DNA of 64,000 nt. Origin: UBA10906 sp049296695. Its GTDB lineage: Bacteria; Pseudomonadota; Gammaproteobacteria; Methylococcales; Methylomonadaceae. Below the pieces are notes generated by a model. The model worked only from the letters and a program-made list of their open reading frames with translations. It made no database searches and was not told where the DNA came from. Below are positions 45,346 to 54,095 of the stretch, piece after piece. The DNA is taken from contig JBAQSX010000013.1 of NCBI GenBank assembly GCA_049296695.1, positions 1 to 64,000 on the forward strand. The letters run 5' to 3'. The first letter of the stretch is position 1. Each line of letters begins with the position of its first letter. A program made the translations under genes and the position numbers.

Positions 45346-45879
45346 CTATTTTTTCTTAGCTTCTTTTTTAGCAACAACTTCATCAACATATCTAACGCCT
45401 TTGCCTTTATAAGGTTCAGGTGGGCGGTATGCTCTGATTTTTGCAGCAACTTGACCTACTTGTTGTTTATCGCTTCCTTTGATAACAATTTCAGTTTGCG
45501 TAGGTGTTTCGACTGAAATTCCAACAGGAACTTCAAAATCAATCGGATGAGAATAACCTAAAGTTAAATTAAGGATGTTCTCTTTTGCTTGCGCTCTATA
45601 ACCAACACCTATTAAAGTCAGTTTTTTTTCAAAACCAGCTGATACACCAACAACCATATTGTTAATAACGGCTCTAGCAGTTCCTGCTTGTGCAACAGCT
45701 TTTCGATCATCTTTGTTCCATTGCATTTGAATTAGGTTATCCACAACATCAATGGTCACAGCAGGATTTAGACTAAAAGACAGTTGCCCCTTACTGCCTT
45801 TAACAATAATATTGTTTTCTTCGACTTTTATATCCACGCCACTGGGGATAATAACAGGAGCTTTAGCAATTCTTGACAT
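45346..45879 (-). CDS. rplF: 50S ribosomal protein L6
   Basis: 177 residues from the ATG at 45879 (MSRIAKAPVIIP), equal to E. coli. The open frame extends to 45930, but that region overlaps rpsH and has no family support; GGGGC lies 8 nt before the chosen ATG. PEPYKGKGVRY near the C-terminus is diagnostic. Confidence 0.97.
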   Translation of the reverse strand: MSRIAKAPVIIPSGVDIKVEENNIIVKGSKGQLSFSLNPAVTIDVVDNLIQMQWNKDDRKAVAQAGTARAVINNMVVGVSAGFEKKLTLIGVGYRAQAKENILNLTLGYSHPIDFEVPVGISVETPTQTEIVIKGSDKQQVGQVAAKIRAYRPPEPYKGKGVRYVDEVVAKKEAKKK

Positions 45880-45892
45880 GATGATAGCCCCT

Positions 45893-46288
45893 TTAGCAAA
45901 CAGTACAAATAACTTCGCCACCGTGGCCAATAGCGCGAGCTGCTTTATCAGTCATTACGCCATTTGACGTTGATACGATAGCTATGCCCAAACCGCCAAG
46001 AACCTTAGGTAGTTCGTCTTTAGATTTATAAATACGTAAGCTAGGTTTGCTCACCCGTTCGATTTTTTCGATAACAGGCACACCTTTGTAGTATTTTAAT
46101 TCAATGGTCATTTCAGAATGACTACCAATAGTTTCAACACTGAAATCAGTGATGTAACCTTCTTCTTTTAATACTTTAGCAATCGACACTTTCACTTTAG
46201 ATGAAGGTAACTTAATGCTTTTTTTTGTAGCAGACTGACCGTTTCTAATACGGGTCAGCATATCTGCTATTGGATCTGACATGCTCAT
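45893..46288 (-). CDS. rpsH: 30S ribosomal protein S8
   Basis: 131 residues (E. coli 130). MSMSDPIADMLTRIRNGQ and the C-terminal IVSTSNGVMTDKAARAIGHGGE are clear. It binds central 16S rRNA and, in E. coli, represses the spc operon. 19 nt after rpsN. Confidence 0.98.
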   Translation of the reverse strand: MSMSDPIADMLTRIRNGQSATKKSIKLPSSKVKVSIAKVLKEEGYITDFSVETIGSHSEMTIELKYYKGVPVIEKIERVSKPSLRIYKSKDELPKVLGGLGIAIVSTSNGVMTDKAARAIGHGGEVICTVC

Positions 46289-46307
46289 TTTTTATGCTCC
46301 AAAACCG

Positions 46308-46613
46308 TTACCAACTTGCCTTAACTAGACCTGGTACATCACCACGCATAGTCGCTTCTCTCAGCTTGTTCCGACTCAGTCCAAACTTACGGTAATAACC
46401 GTGTGGACGACCTGTCAGATTACAACGATTACGCACACGAGTCACACTAGAATCTCTAGGTAATTTTTGGAGTTGCAATTGGGCAGCTTCTTTATCTTCA
46501 AAAGTTGTATTTGGACTTCTGATGGTTTCTTTTAAAGCATCGCGTTTAACACTGTATTTTTTTACTAATTGCTTGCGTTTAGTTTCGCGTGCAATCATCG
46601 ATTTCTTTGCCAT
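46308..46613 (-). CDS. rpsN: 30S ribosomal protein S14
   Basis: 101 residues, the long zinc-free type as in E. coli. RCNLTGRPHGYYRKFGLSR is the signature, with only one of the four zinc-ligand cysteines. 12 nt after rplE. Confidence 0.98.
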   Translation of the reverse strand: MAKKSMIARETKRKQLVKKYSVKRDALKETIRSPNTTFEDKEAAQLQLQKLPRDSSVTRVRNRCNLTGRPHGYYRKFGLSRNKLREATMRGDVPGLVKASW

Positions 46614-46625
46614 GTCAGAATCGCC

Positions 46626-47165
46626 TTAACTTTTGAATGGGAAATTAAACAATTTCAACAATGCTAAACCTTCTTCGTTGGTTCTAGCAGTCGTTGTAAT
46701 GGTGATGTCCATACCGCGCAAAACATCGATTTTATCGTAATCGATTTCAGGGAATATGATTTGCTCTTTGACACCCATTGAATAATTGCCGCGACCATCA
46801 AAACTTTTTGGGCTCAGTCCTCTAAAGTCTCGAATACGAGGTATCGAAATACTAATCAAACGATCTAAGAATTCGTACATGCGATCACTACGCAAAGTAA
46901 CTTTACAACCAATAGGCATGTCGTCACGAATTTTAAATCCTGCTATTGATTTTCTTGCTAAAGTGACCACAGGTTTTTGACCTGAGATTTTTTCCATGTC
47001 ACTAAGAGCGGCTTGTAATATTTTTTTATCAGCAACCGCACCGCCTACTCCCATATTCAAAGTGATTTTGGTTATACGAGGTACTTGCATTACCGATTTG
47101 TAAGCAAATTGTTCTTGTAAAGCAGGAAGAACAGTCTCTTTATATACAGATTTTAGTCTAGCCAT
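46626..47165 (-). CDS. rplE: 50S ribosomal protein L5
   Basis: 179 residues, as in E. coli. It binds 5S rRNA. MQVPRITKITLNMGVG and FPEIDYDKIDVLRGMDI are typical. 14 nt after rplX. Confidence 0.98.
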   Translation of the reverse strand: MARLKSVYKETVLPALQEQFAYKSVMQVPRITKITLNMGVGGAVADKKILQAALSDMEKISGQKPVVTLARKSIAGFKIRDDMPIGCKVTLRSDRMYEFLDRLISISIPRIRDFRGLSPKSFDGRGNYSMGVKEQIIFPEIDYDKIDVLRGMDITITTTARTNEEGLALLKLFNFPFKS

Positions 47166-47179
47166 GATTCATTAGTACC

Positions 47180-47497
47180 TTATGCGTCGACAAGTTCGTT
47201 AGTTGACTTGAAATATCTGACTTTCTTGCCATCTTCTAAAAGTTTGAAGCCGACACGATCCGCTTTTTTAGTCACAGGGTTATATAAACCTACGTTAGAA
47301 ATATCAATGGGCATATCTTTAACGATAATGCCGCCAGAAATACCAGCATTAGGATTCGGCTTTTGATTTTTCTTAACTTGGTTAATACCTTCAACCAGAA
47401 CTTTGTTATTTTTTAAGACTTTAGTAACTCTACCGCTTTTATTCTTGTCTTTGCCAGTACGAACGATTACATCGTCGCCTTTTCTAATTTTTTGCAT
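47180..47497 (-). CDS. rplX: 50S ribosomal protein L24
   Basis: 105 residues (E. coli 104). The KOW motif KIRKGDDVIVRTGKDKNKSG (2-21 region) starts it; GGIIVKDMPIDISNV follows. An assembly initiator of the large subunit. 10 nt after rplN. Confidence 0.97.
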   Translation of the reverse strand: MQKIRKGDDVIVRTGKDKNKSGRVTKVLKNNKVLVEGINQVKKNQKPNPNAGISGGIIVKDMPIDISNVGLYNPVTKKADRVGFKLLEDGKKVRYFKSTNELVDA

Positions 47498-47507
47498 AAT
47501 GACCGCC

Positions 47508-47876
47508 TTATAATACTTCAGGAGCTAAAGAGATGATTTTCATAAATTTTTCTCCTCTCAACTCACGAGTAACAGGGCCAAAAATACGCGTGCCTAAAGG
47601 TTGCAAATTATTATTTAAAATAACTGCCGCATTACCATCAAAACGAATCACTGAGCCATCAGCGCGACGTACGCCTTTAGCTGTTCTCACAACTAACGCG
47701 TTATACACATCGCCTTTTTTAACACGACCGCGTGGGATAGCGTCTTTGATACTGACTTTAATCACATCACCAATACCAGCGTAACGGCGGTGTGAACCAC
47801 CTAGCACTTTGATACACATGACCCTTTTGGCACCGCTATTGTCGGCAACGTCAAGGCTAGTTTGCATCTGAATCAT
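47508..47876 (-). CDS. rplN: 50S ribosomal protein L14
   Basis: 122 residues (E. coli 123). SLDVADNSGAKRVMCIKVLG and RIFGPVTRELRGEKFMKI are the family signatures. Start kept at MIQMQT by comparison with the usual MIQEQT. 25 nt after rpsQ. Confidence 0.98.
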   Translation of the reverse strand: MIQMQTSLDVADNSGAKRVMCIKVLGGSHRRYAGIGDVIKVSIKDAIPRGRVKKGDVYNALVVRTAKGVRRADGSVIRFDGNAAVILNNNLQPLGTRIFGPVTRELRGEKFMKIISLAPEVL

Positions 47877-47901
47877 AATTTTTTCCTAAAATAACAATGA
47901 A

Positions 47902-48168
47902 CTACTTACTAGCAGTTTCTAAAACTTGAACCAATCTAAAGCTTTTATTTTTAGACAGGGGGCGGCACGAGGTAATTGCTACTACATCGCCTTCTTGACA
48001 AACGTTTTGTTCATCATGCGCCATCATTTTGGTAGAACGCTTAATGTATTTACCATATACAGGGTGTTTTACTACTCGTTCAACTAAAACAGTAATGGTT
48101 TTATCCATTTTGTTGCTAACAACACGACCCGTGATTGTTCGCAATTTTACATTTTCATTTTCGCTCAT
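47902..48168 (-). CDS. rpsQ: 30S ribosomal protein S17
   Basis: 88 residues from the ATG at 48168. The GTG immediately before it (48171) overlaps the rpmC stop by one base and is an equal alternative. GRVVSNKMDKTITVLVERVV and CRPLSKNKSFRLVQV identify S17 (E. coli 84). Confidence 0.97.
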   Translation of the reverse strand: MSENENVKLRTITGRVVSNKMDKTITVLVERVVKHPVYGKYIKRSTKMMAHDEQNVCQEGDVVAITSCRPLSKNKSFRLVQVLETASK

Positions 48169-48170
48169 CA

Positions 48171-48362
48171 CTATGCTCTCGCCAACTCATTCAACACGGT
48201 TTGCACACGGGCTATATTTCTTCTCACTTCTTTGACTTGATGAGGCTTAGATAGTTGCCCTGTCCCTTTCTGCATTCTGAGATTAAAACGAGTGCGTGAC
48301 AAGTCAAGTAGCAAGGTGCTTAATTCTTCTTTTGATTTCTGGCGTAATTCACTGGCTTTCAT
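48171..48362 (-). CDS. rpmC: 50S ribosomal protein L29
   Basis: 63 residues, as in E. coli. MKASELRQKSKEELSTLLLDL and the final VRRNIARVQTVLNE are typical. It sits at the peptide exit, near the trigger-factor site. Its start overlaps the rplP stop by one base (TAATG). Confidence 0.97.
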   Translation of the reverse strand: MKASELRQKSKEELSTLLLDLSRTRFNLRMQKGTGQLSKPHQVKEVRRNIARVQTVLNELARA

Positions 48363-48775
48363 TACATTATCGTCCGAACAGTAAAGAGTGTTTTTAAAGG
48401 CAACTTGGCTGCGGCCAATGTAAATGCCTCACGAGCTAATTCCTCAGAAACACCTTGTATTTCATATAGCATCATCCCTGGTCTAATCTGAGCAACCCAG
48501 TATTCTACACTACCTTTCCCTTTTCCCATACGAACTTCTAAAGGTTTTTTAGTAATCGGTTTATCTGGGAAAATTCTAATCCAGATTTTACCGCCACGTT
48601 TTACATGACGAGTAATGGTTCTACGAGCTGATTCAATTTGACGAGCGGTCAACCGACCACGACTAACCGATTTTAAACCGTATTCACCAAAGCTCACTGA
48701 TGAGCCGCGCACTGCAGTACCTGTATTTCTACCTTTGTGCTGCTTACGAAATTTAGTTCTTTTAGGTTGAAGCAT
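48362..48775 (-). CDS. rplP: 50S ribosomal protein L16
   Basis: 137 residues (E. coli 136). MLQPKRTKFRKQHKGRNTG and GKGSVEYWVAQIRPGMM are diagnostic. Needed for the peptidyl-transferase centre. The conserved arginine of the RMGKGKG segment, a hydroxylation site in E. coli, is kept. Confidence 0.98.
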   Translation of the reverse strand: MLQPKRTKFRKQHKGRNTGTAVRGSSVSFGEYGLKSVSRGRLTARQIESARRTITRHVKRGGKIWIRIFPDKPITKKPLEVRMGKGKGSVEYWVAQIRPGMMLYEIQGVSEELAREAFTLAAAKLPLKTLFTVRTIM

Positions 48776-48791
48776 TATCTTGTCCCTTCAA

Positions 48792-49463
48792 CTATTTTTT
48801 AGATTCAGAATTAATGGCCGCCATGTGTGCGTCCATGTCAAAGATTTCACCTTTGAATATCCACACTTTAATGCCAATAATGCCATAAGTAGTGTTTGCT
48901 TCAGCGGTCGCATAATCAATATCTGCTCTAAGCGTATGTAGAGGTACACGACCTTCTCTATACCATTCACTACGAGCAATTTCAGCACCGTTTAAACGAC
49001 CACCAACGTTGATTTTTATACCTTCAGCACCTAAACGCATAGTGTTGGTTACAGCGCGTTTCATTGCACGACGATACATAATTCTTTTTTCAAGCTGTTG
49101 CGCAATACCTTCTGCAACTAATTGCGCATCTAATTCAGGTTTTCTGATTTCTTCAACATTTAGCTGAACAGGAACACCAATCATTTTAGAGATTTCCTGT
49201 CTCAATACATCAATGTCTTCGCCTTTCTTACCAATTACGATACCTGGACGTGCTGTATGAATAGTAATATGAGCGTTGTTTGCAGGGCGGTTAATCTGAA
49301 TATGACTAACGGAAGCGTGTGCTAACTTTTTCTTTAGGAAGGCTCTTACGGTCAAGTCTTGATGTAGAAAAACAGAATAGTCCTGACTGTTTGCATACCA
49401 TCTGGAATTCCAATCCTTGACAATACCCAAACGTATGCCTACTGGATGTACTTTTTGTCCCAT
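48792..49463 (-). CDS. rpsC: 30S ribosomal protein S3
   Basis: 223 residues (E. coli 233). It starts MGQKVHPVGIRLGIVKDWNS; the KH domain has RPGIVIGKKGEDI; the C-terminal domain has GRLNGAEIARSEWYREGRVPL. Part of the mRNA entry helicase. 9 nt after rplV. Confidence 0.98.
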   Translation of the reverse strand: MGQKVHPVGIRLGIVKDWNSRWYANSQDYSVFLHQDLTVRAFLKKKLAHASVSHIQINRPANNAHITIHTARPGIVIGKKGEDIDVLRQEISKMIGVPVQLNVEEIRKPELDAQLVAEGIAQQLEKRIMYRRAMKRAVTNTMRLGAEGIKINVGGRLNGAEIARSEWYREGRVPLHTLRADIDYATAEANTTYGIIGIKVWIFKGEIFDMDAHMAAINSESKK

Positions 49464-49472
49464 GTTCTACCC

Positions 49473-49808
49473 CTACTCGACTTCAGCGACTTTGATTGTG
49501 ATATGGCAAGTTCTTTTCAGGATATGATTCCCGCGTCCTTTCGCTCTTGCGCTAAATCTTTTTAGGGTCACCCCTTCATTCACAAAAACGGTAGAAACCT
49601 TTAAGTTATCAATATCCGCACTTTCATTGTGTTCAGCGTTAGCAATAGCTGATTCCAACACTTTTTTGATAATGGCAGCGGCTTTTTTAGAACTGAATTT
49701 TAATGTATTCAATGCTGTCTCTACTGACATGCCACGGATTTGATCGCCTACTAATCGCGCTTTTTGCGCTGATAAGGGTGCATTATTTAGCTTTGCTGAA
49801 ATTTCCAT
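49473..49808 (-). CDS. rplV: 50S ribosomal protein L22
   Basis: 111 residues from the ATG at 49808 (MEISAKLNNAPLSAQKARLV); E. coli 110. The open frame reaches 49874, but that extension lies inside rpsS and lacks family support. ESAIANAEHN and RAKGRGNHILKRT form the exit-tunnel hairpin. Confidence 0.97.
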   Translation of the reverse strand: MEISAKLNNAPLSAQKARLVGDQIRGMSVETALNTLKFSSKKAAAIIKKVLESAIANAEHNESADIDNLKVSTVFVNEGVTLKRFSARAKGRGNHILKRTCHITIKVAEVE

Positions 49809-49815
49809 CACTCGA

Positions 49816-50088
49816 CTACCTAGATTTTTTATCGATAACATGACCTTTGTAAGTACGAGTCGGTGCAAATTCACCTAACTTGTGACCTATCATGTTTTCA
49901 GAAATAAGGACTGGAATGTGTAGCTTTCCATTATGAACAGCGATAGTTAATCCCAACATATCGGGAATAATCATTGACCGTCTTGACCATGTTTTAATCG
50001 GTTTCCGATTATTGCTACTGGCGGCATCTTCTATTTTTTTCAGAAGATGATGATCAACAAAAGGACCTTTTTTAATTGAACGTGGCAC
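49816..50088 (-). CDS. rpsS: 30S ribosomal protein S19
   Basis: 90 residues (E. coli 92). MPRSIKKGPFVDHHLLKK and KLGEFAPTRTYKGH are the signatures. Head protein, partner of S13. 12 nt after rplB, 7 nt before rplV. Confidence 0.98.
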   Translation of the reverse strand: MPRSIKKGPFVDHHLLKKIEDAASSNNRKPIKTWSRRSMIIPDMLGLTIAVHNGKLHIPVLISENMIGHKLGEFAPTRTYKGHVIDKKSR

Positions 50089-50100
50089 GCTAACTCCCCT

Positions 50101-50928
50101 TTATTTCTGCTTACGTCGTCTAACAATCATATTGTCAGTACGTTTATTTTTTCTGGTTTTATAACCTTTAGTTGGCATACCCCAAGGTGATACGGGATGT
50201 CTACCACCAGAGGTACGCCCTTCACCACCACCGTGCGGGTGATCGACTGGGTTCATAACCACACCGCGAACGGTAGGTCTTACGCCACGCCATCTTGAAG
50301 CACCTGCTTTACCTAGTGAGGCTAAGTTATGTTCTGAATTAGAGACTTCACCAATAACGGCTTTGCAATCCACCATGACTTTACGCATTTCGCCTGAACG
50401 CAGACGCAAAGTTGCATGAATATTGTCTCTTGCTACTAATTGCACAGAAGTGCCTGCACTTCTAGCCACTTGCGCGCCTTTACCTGGTTTTAATTCAACA
50501 CAGTGAACAGTAGTACCTACTGGAATATTGCGCAAAGGCATACAGTTGCCCACTTTTACAGGAACGGTCTCGGACGACAAAATTTCTTGTCCGACTTCTA
50601 ATCCTTTGGGGGCGATGATGTACTGACGTAGACCATCTTTAAATAAAATCAGCGCAATATTAGCTGTACGGTTTGGATCATATTCCAAACGTTCTACCAC
50701 AGCAGGAATGTCTGTTTTATTTCTTTTGAAATCAATAATACGATAATGTTGTTTGTGACCACCACCGATATGTCTTGTCGTGATACGTCCTTGATTATTA
50801 CGGCCGCCACTTTTACTGTTCTTACTTAACAACGGTGCAAAGGGTTTACCTTTATGCAGCTCATCGTTTTTAATACGAATAACAAACCGAGACCCAGGCG
50901 ATGTCGGTTTTGACTTTACAATAGCCAT
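50101..50928 (-). CDS. rplB: 50S ribosomal protein L2
   Basis: 275 residues (E. coli 273). GGRNNQGRITTRHIGGGHKQ and the C-terminal MNPVDHPHGGGEGRTSGGRH, with the conserved histidine near the peptidyl-transferase centre. 41 nt after rplW, one of the larger gaps in the S10 set. Confidence 0.98.
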   Translation of the reverse strand: MAIVKSKPTSPGSRFVIRIKNDELHKGKPFAPLLSKNSKSGGRNNQGRITTRHIGGGHKQHYRIIDFKRNKTDIPAVVERLEYDPNRTANIALILFKDGLRQYIIAPKGLEVGQEILSSETVPVKVGNCMPLRNIPVGTTVHCVELKPGKGAQVARSAGTSVQLVARDNIHATLRLRSGEMRKVMVDCKAVIGEVSNSEHNLASLGKAGASRWRGVRPTVRGVVMNPVDHPHGGGEGRTSGGRHPVSPWGMPTKGYKTRKNKRTDNMIVRRRKQK

Positions 50929-50969
50929 TGTTTTCTACCGTTTCCTAATTGATCGTTCACGTTAATTGA

Positions 50970-51269
50970 TTAAGCAGCCGAAAACTGAATGTCGTGACCT
51001 AGCTTAAGTTTTACATAGGCTTTCTTCCAATCAGACTTTGTATATAAAGAACGACTGGAACGTTTTTGTTTGCCTTTAACGTTTAAGACATGAACTGAAT
51101 CGACTTCAACACTAAACATTAACTCAACCGCTTTTTTAATGTCTTCTTTAGTAGCCTTCTTTTCTACTTTAAAAACAAATTGTCTATTGTTTTCAGCGGC
51201 ATTAGTGCTTTTTTCAGAAATAACAGGTGCTTGCAGCACTGCTGCTAATTGATAGGTGTTCATACTCAC
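50970..51269 (-). CDS. rplW: 50S ribosomal protein L23
   Basis: 99 residues (E. coli 100). APVISEKSTNAAENNRQFVFKV starts the fold and the exposed loop (about 65-75) docks trigger factor and SRP. Overlaps the rplD stop by 4 nt. Confidence 0.97.
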   Translation of the reverse strand: MSMNTYQLAAVLQAPVISEKSTNAAENNRQFVFKVEKKATKEDIKKAVELMFSVEVDSVHVLNVKGKQKRSSRSLYTKSDWKKAYVKLKLGHDIQFSAA

Positions 51270-51886
51270 GCCAAACGCTCCTCAATCTGCTTAAGTGCGC
51301 CTGAAGTGGCAATTACTTTATCAGCAGAAACCAACAATACTGGGTTTAAATTAGTCGCTTCAACCACTTCCACATAAGGAATATTTCTTGAAGCTAAAAT
51401 TAAATTGGCATCTAAATTATCAACCACAATTAAAATACGTTTAGCATCAATTGCTTTTATTTGTTGATTGAATAATTTAGTTTTATGTGACTCAGGGATA
51501 ATACTGTCGCTAACAACTAAACGACCTTGTCTTAATAATTCAGACAAAATAGAACGTATCCCTACGCGAAACATTTTTTTATTGAGCTTTTGCTCATAGT
51601 TTCTAGGACGAGCCGCGAATGTTGCACCCCCTGTACGCCATAAAGGGCTACGGGTTGTACCTGAACGCGCACGACCTGTACCTTTTTGCCGCCAAGGTTT
51701 GATACCACCACCGCTAACGTCAGAACGGGTTTTTTGTGCTTTTGTACCTGCACGCGCCCCCGCCATGTAACGTGTTACTAATTGGTGAATCAATGTTTCA
51801 TTAAAAGACTGTCCAAAAACACTCTCAGCTACACTCAGCTGTCCTGTAGCATCTTGCTCATGTAAAGCAGGTATTTGCAAACTCAT
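51266..51886 (-). CDS. rplD: 50S ribosomal protein L4
   Basis: 206 residues (E. coli 201). The extended tunnel loop is GGGIKPWRQKGTGRARSGT. In E. coli L4 represses the S10 operon through a leader, but here tuf precedes rpsJ by 6 nt, so that leader mechanism appears absent. Follows rplC by 3 nt. Confidence 0.98.
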   Translation of the reverse strand: MSLQIPALHEQDATGQLSVAESVFGQSFNETLIHQLVTRYMAGARAGTKAQKTRSDVSGGGIKPWRQKGTGRARSGTTRSPLWRTGGATFAARPRNYEQKLNKKMFRVGIRSILSELLRQGRLVVSDSIIPESHKTKLFNQQIKAIDAKRILIVVDNLDANLILASRNIPYVEVVEATNLNPVLLVSADKVIATSGALKQIEERLA

Positions 51887-51889
51887 AGC

Positions 51890-52540
51890 TTAACCTTTAT
51901 TCCTTTTTTTCATTGCAGGAGTAATGACAACATCACCACCTTTAGCACCAGGTACTGCACCTTTAACTAATAGCAAGTTTCTTTCGGCATCAATGGCATG
52001 AATAGTTAGGTTCTGGGTAGTGACTTGCACCGCACCCATGTGACCTTCCATTTTTTTGCCTTTAAAAACGCGACCAGGTGTTTGGTTCATACCAATAGAA
52101 CCCAATACACGGTGCGAACGCGAGTTACCGTGAGTTGCATCTTGCATGTGGAAGTTGTGACGTTTAATACCGCCCGCAAAACCTTTACCAATGCTTCTGC
52201 CTTGTACGTCAACGACTTGACCTACTGAAAATACGTCAACTGATAACTTAGAACCAGCAGATAAGTCAACGCCTTCACCGTCTTCGAGTCTAAATTCCCA
52301 AAGACCGCGTCCAGCTGTCACATTGGCCGCTGCGTAGTGACCTGCCATCGCTTTATTCACACGCGAGGCTTTTTTATCGCCTGCGGTGACTTGAATCGAA
52401 CGATAGCCATCAGTTTCGATACTTTTTACTTGTGTGACTCTATTTGAGTCAATTTGTAAGACCGTAACGGGTACTGAAGAACCATCTTCACAAAAAACTC
52501 TGGTCATTCCACACTTACGACCTATAAGACCTATTGACAT
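51890..52540 (-). CDS. rplC: 50S ribosomal protein L3
   Basis: 216 residues (E. coli 209). MSIGLIGRKCGMTRVF starts it; the tip loop HGNSRSHRVLGSIGMNQTPG reaches the peptidyl-transferase centre and keeps the methylated-glutamine site. 19 nt after rpsJ. Confidence 0.98.
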   Translation of the reverse strand: MSIGLIGRKCGMTRVFCEDGSSVPVTVLQIDSNRVTQVKSIETDGYRSIQVTAGDKKASRVNKAMAGHYAAANVTAGRGLWEFRLEDGEGVDLSAGSKLSVDVFSVGQVVDVQGRSIGKGFAGGIKRHNFHMQDATHGNSRSHRVLGSIGMNQTPGRVFKGKKMEGHMGAVQVTTQNLTIHAIDAERNLLLVKGAVPGAKGGDVVITPAMKKRNKG

Positions 52541-52559
52541 CTGCCAATTCCTCGATTTC

Positions 52560-52871
52560 TTAATTCAACTTTATCTGAACATCGACACCCGCCGCTAAGT
52601 CGAGCTTCATCAGCGCGTCTACGGTTTTATCAGTGGGCTCTACGATGTCCAGTAATCTTTTATATGTTCTTAACTCGTATTGATCTCTGGCATCTTTATT
52701 AACATGCGGTGAGATCAAAATAGTAAAACGCTCTTTTTTAGTAGGCAATGGAATCGGACCTTTAACTTGCGCCCCTGTTCTTCTTGCTGTTTCTACTATT
52801 TCACCAGCCGATTGATCGATTAATTTGTGGTCAAACGATTTCAACCGAATTCTGATATTTTGATTAGACAT
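52560..52871 (-). CDS. rpsJ: 30S ribosomal protein S10 (NusE)
   Basis: 103 residues, as in E. coli. IRIRLKSFDHKLIDQSA and GPIPLPTKKERFTILISPHVNK are the family marks. Also the NusE antitermination partner of NusB. Only 6 nt after tuf, joining the str and S10 sets. Confidence 0.98.
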   Translation of the reverse strand: MSNQNIRIRLKSFDHKLIDQSAGEIVETARRTGAQVKGPIPLPTKKERFTILISPHVNKDARDQYELRTYKRLLDIVEPTDKTVDALMKLDLAAGVDVQIKLN

Positions 52872-52877
52872 ACTCGC

Positions 52878-54068
52878 TTACTCGATGATAGAAGCAACAA
52901 CACCCGCACCAACAGTACGACCGCCTTCACGAATAGCGAAACGTAAGCCGTCTTCCATCGCAATAGATGAAATCAACTTAACTTTTACGGTGATGTTATC
53001 ACCAGGCATTACCATTTCTACGCCTTCTGGCAATTCTACCGCGCCTGTTACGTCAGTTGTTCTGAAATAGAACTGTGGACGGTAACCATTAAAGAATGGT
53101 GTATGACGACCACCTTCATCTTTAGACAAGATATAGATTTCAGAGTTGAAATAAGAGTGTGGTTTGATAGTGCCTTTGTGTGCCAATACTTGACCACGTT
53201 CTACGTCATCTCTTTTTGTACCTCTAAGTAACAAACCAACGTTATCACCTGCTTGACCTTGGTCTAACAATTTGCGGAACATTTCAACGCCAGTTACAGT
53301 AGTTGTCACAGTCGGTCTAATACCTACGATTTCAACTTCTTGACCTACTTTAATAATACCGCGTTCGATACGACCTGTTACCACAGTACCACGACCTGAA
53401 ATTGAGAACACGTCTTCGATAGGCATTAAGAATGCACCGTCAACTGCTCTTTCTGGCAATGGAATATAGCTGTCTAAAGCTTCTACCAATTTAATAACAG
53501 AAGGCGCGCCGATTTCGCTTTCATCGCCTTGCAACGCTAATAAAGCAGAACCTTTGATAATTGGTGTATCGTCACCAGGGAACTCATACATATCAAGTAA
53601 TTCTCTGATTTCCATTTCAACTAATTCGATTAACTCTTCATCGTCAACCATATCAGCTTTGTTCAAGAACACCACAATATAAGGAACGCCAACTTGACGA
53701 GACAACAAGATGTGTTCTCTAGTTTGTGGCATTGGACCGTCAGCTGCTGAACATACCAAAATGGCACCGTCCATTTGAGCGGCACCAGTAATCATGTTTT
53801 TTACATAATCGGCGTGACCTGGACAGTCAACGTGTGCATAGTGGCGTTTTTCTGATTCATATTCAACGTGTGAGGTCGCAATGGTAATACCACGCGCACG
53901 TTCTTCAGGGGCGTTGTCAATTTGATCGAACGCTTTAACCGCACCGCCATGCAATTTTGCCATTACAGTTGTTAATGCCGCTGTCAATGTTGTTTTACCA
54001 TGATCAACGTGACCGATAGTGCCTACGTTTACGTGAGGCTTAGTCCGGGAAAATTTTTCTTTAGCCAT
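52878..54068 (-). CDS. tuf: Elongation factor Tu
   Basis: 396 residues (E. coli 394). The GTPase motifs are GHVDHGKT (19-26), DCPGHADY, NKADMVDD and the SALLAL region. It delivers aminoacyl-tRNA to the ribosome. 27 nt after fusA. No second tuf copy is in the window. Confidence 0.99.
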   Translation of the reverse strand: MAKEKFSRTKPHVNVGTIGHVDHGKTTLTAALTTVMAKLHGGAVKAFDQIDNAPEERARGITIATSHVEYESEKRHYAHVDCPGHADYVKNMITGAAQMDGAILVCSAADGPMPQTREHILLSRQVGVPYIVVFLNKADMVDDEELIELVEMEIRELLDMYEFPGDDTPIIKGSALLALQGDESEIGAPSVIKLVEALDSYIPLPERAVDGAFLMPIEDVFSISGRGTVVTGRIERGIIKVGQEVEIVGIRPTVTTTVTGVEMFRKLLDQGQAGDNVGLLLRGTKRDDVERGQVLAHKGTIKPHSYFNSEIYILSKDEGGRHTPFFNGYRPQFYFRTTDVTGAVELPEGVEMVMPGDNITVKVKLISSIAMEDGLRFAIREGGRTVGAGVVASIIE

Positions 54069-54095
54069 GAGTCAATACCTTTAATTATTTCAATG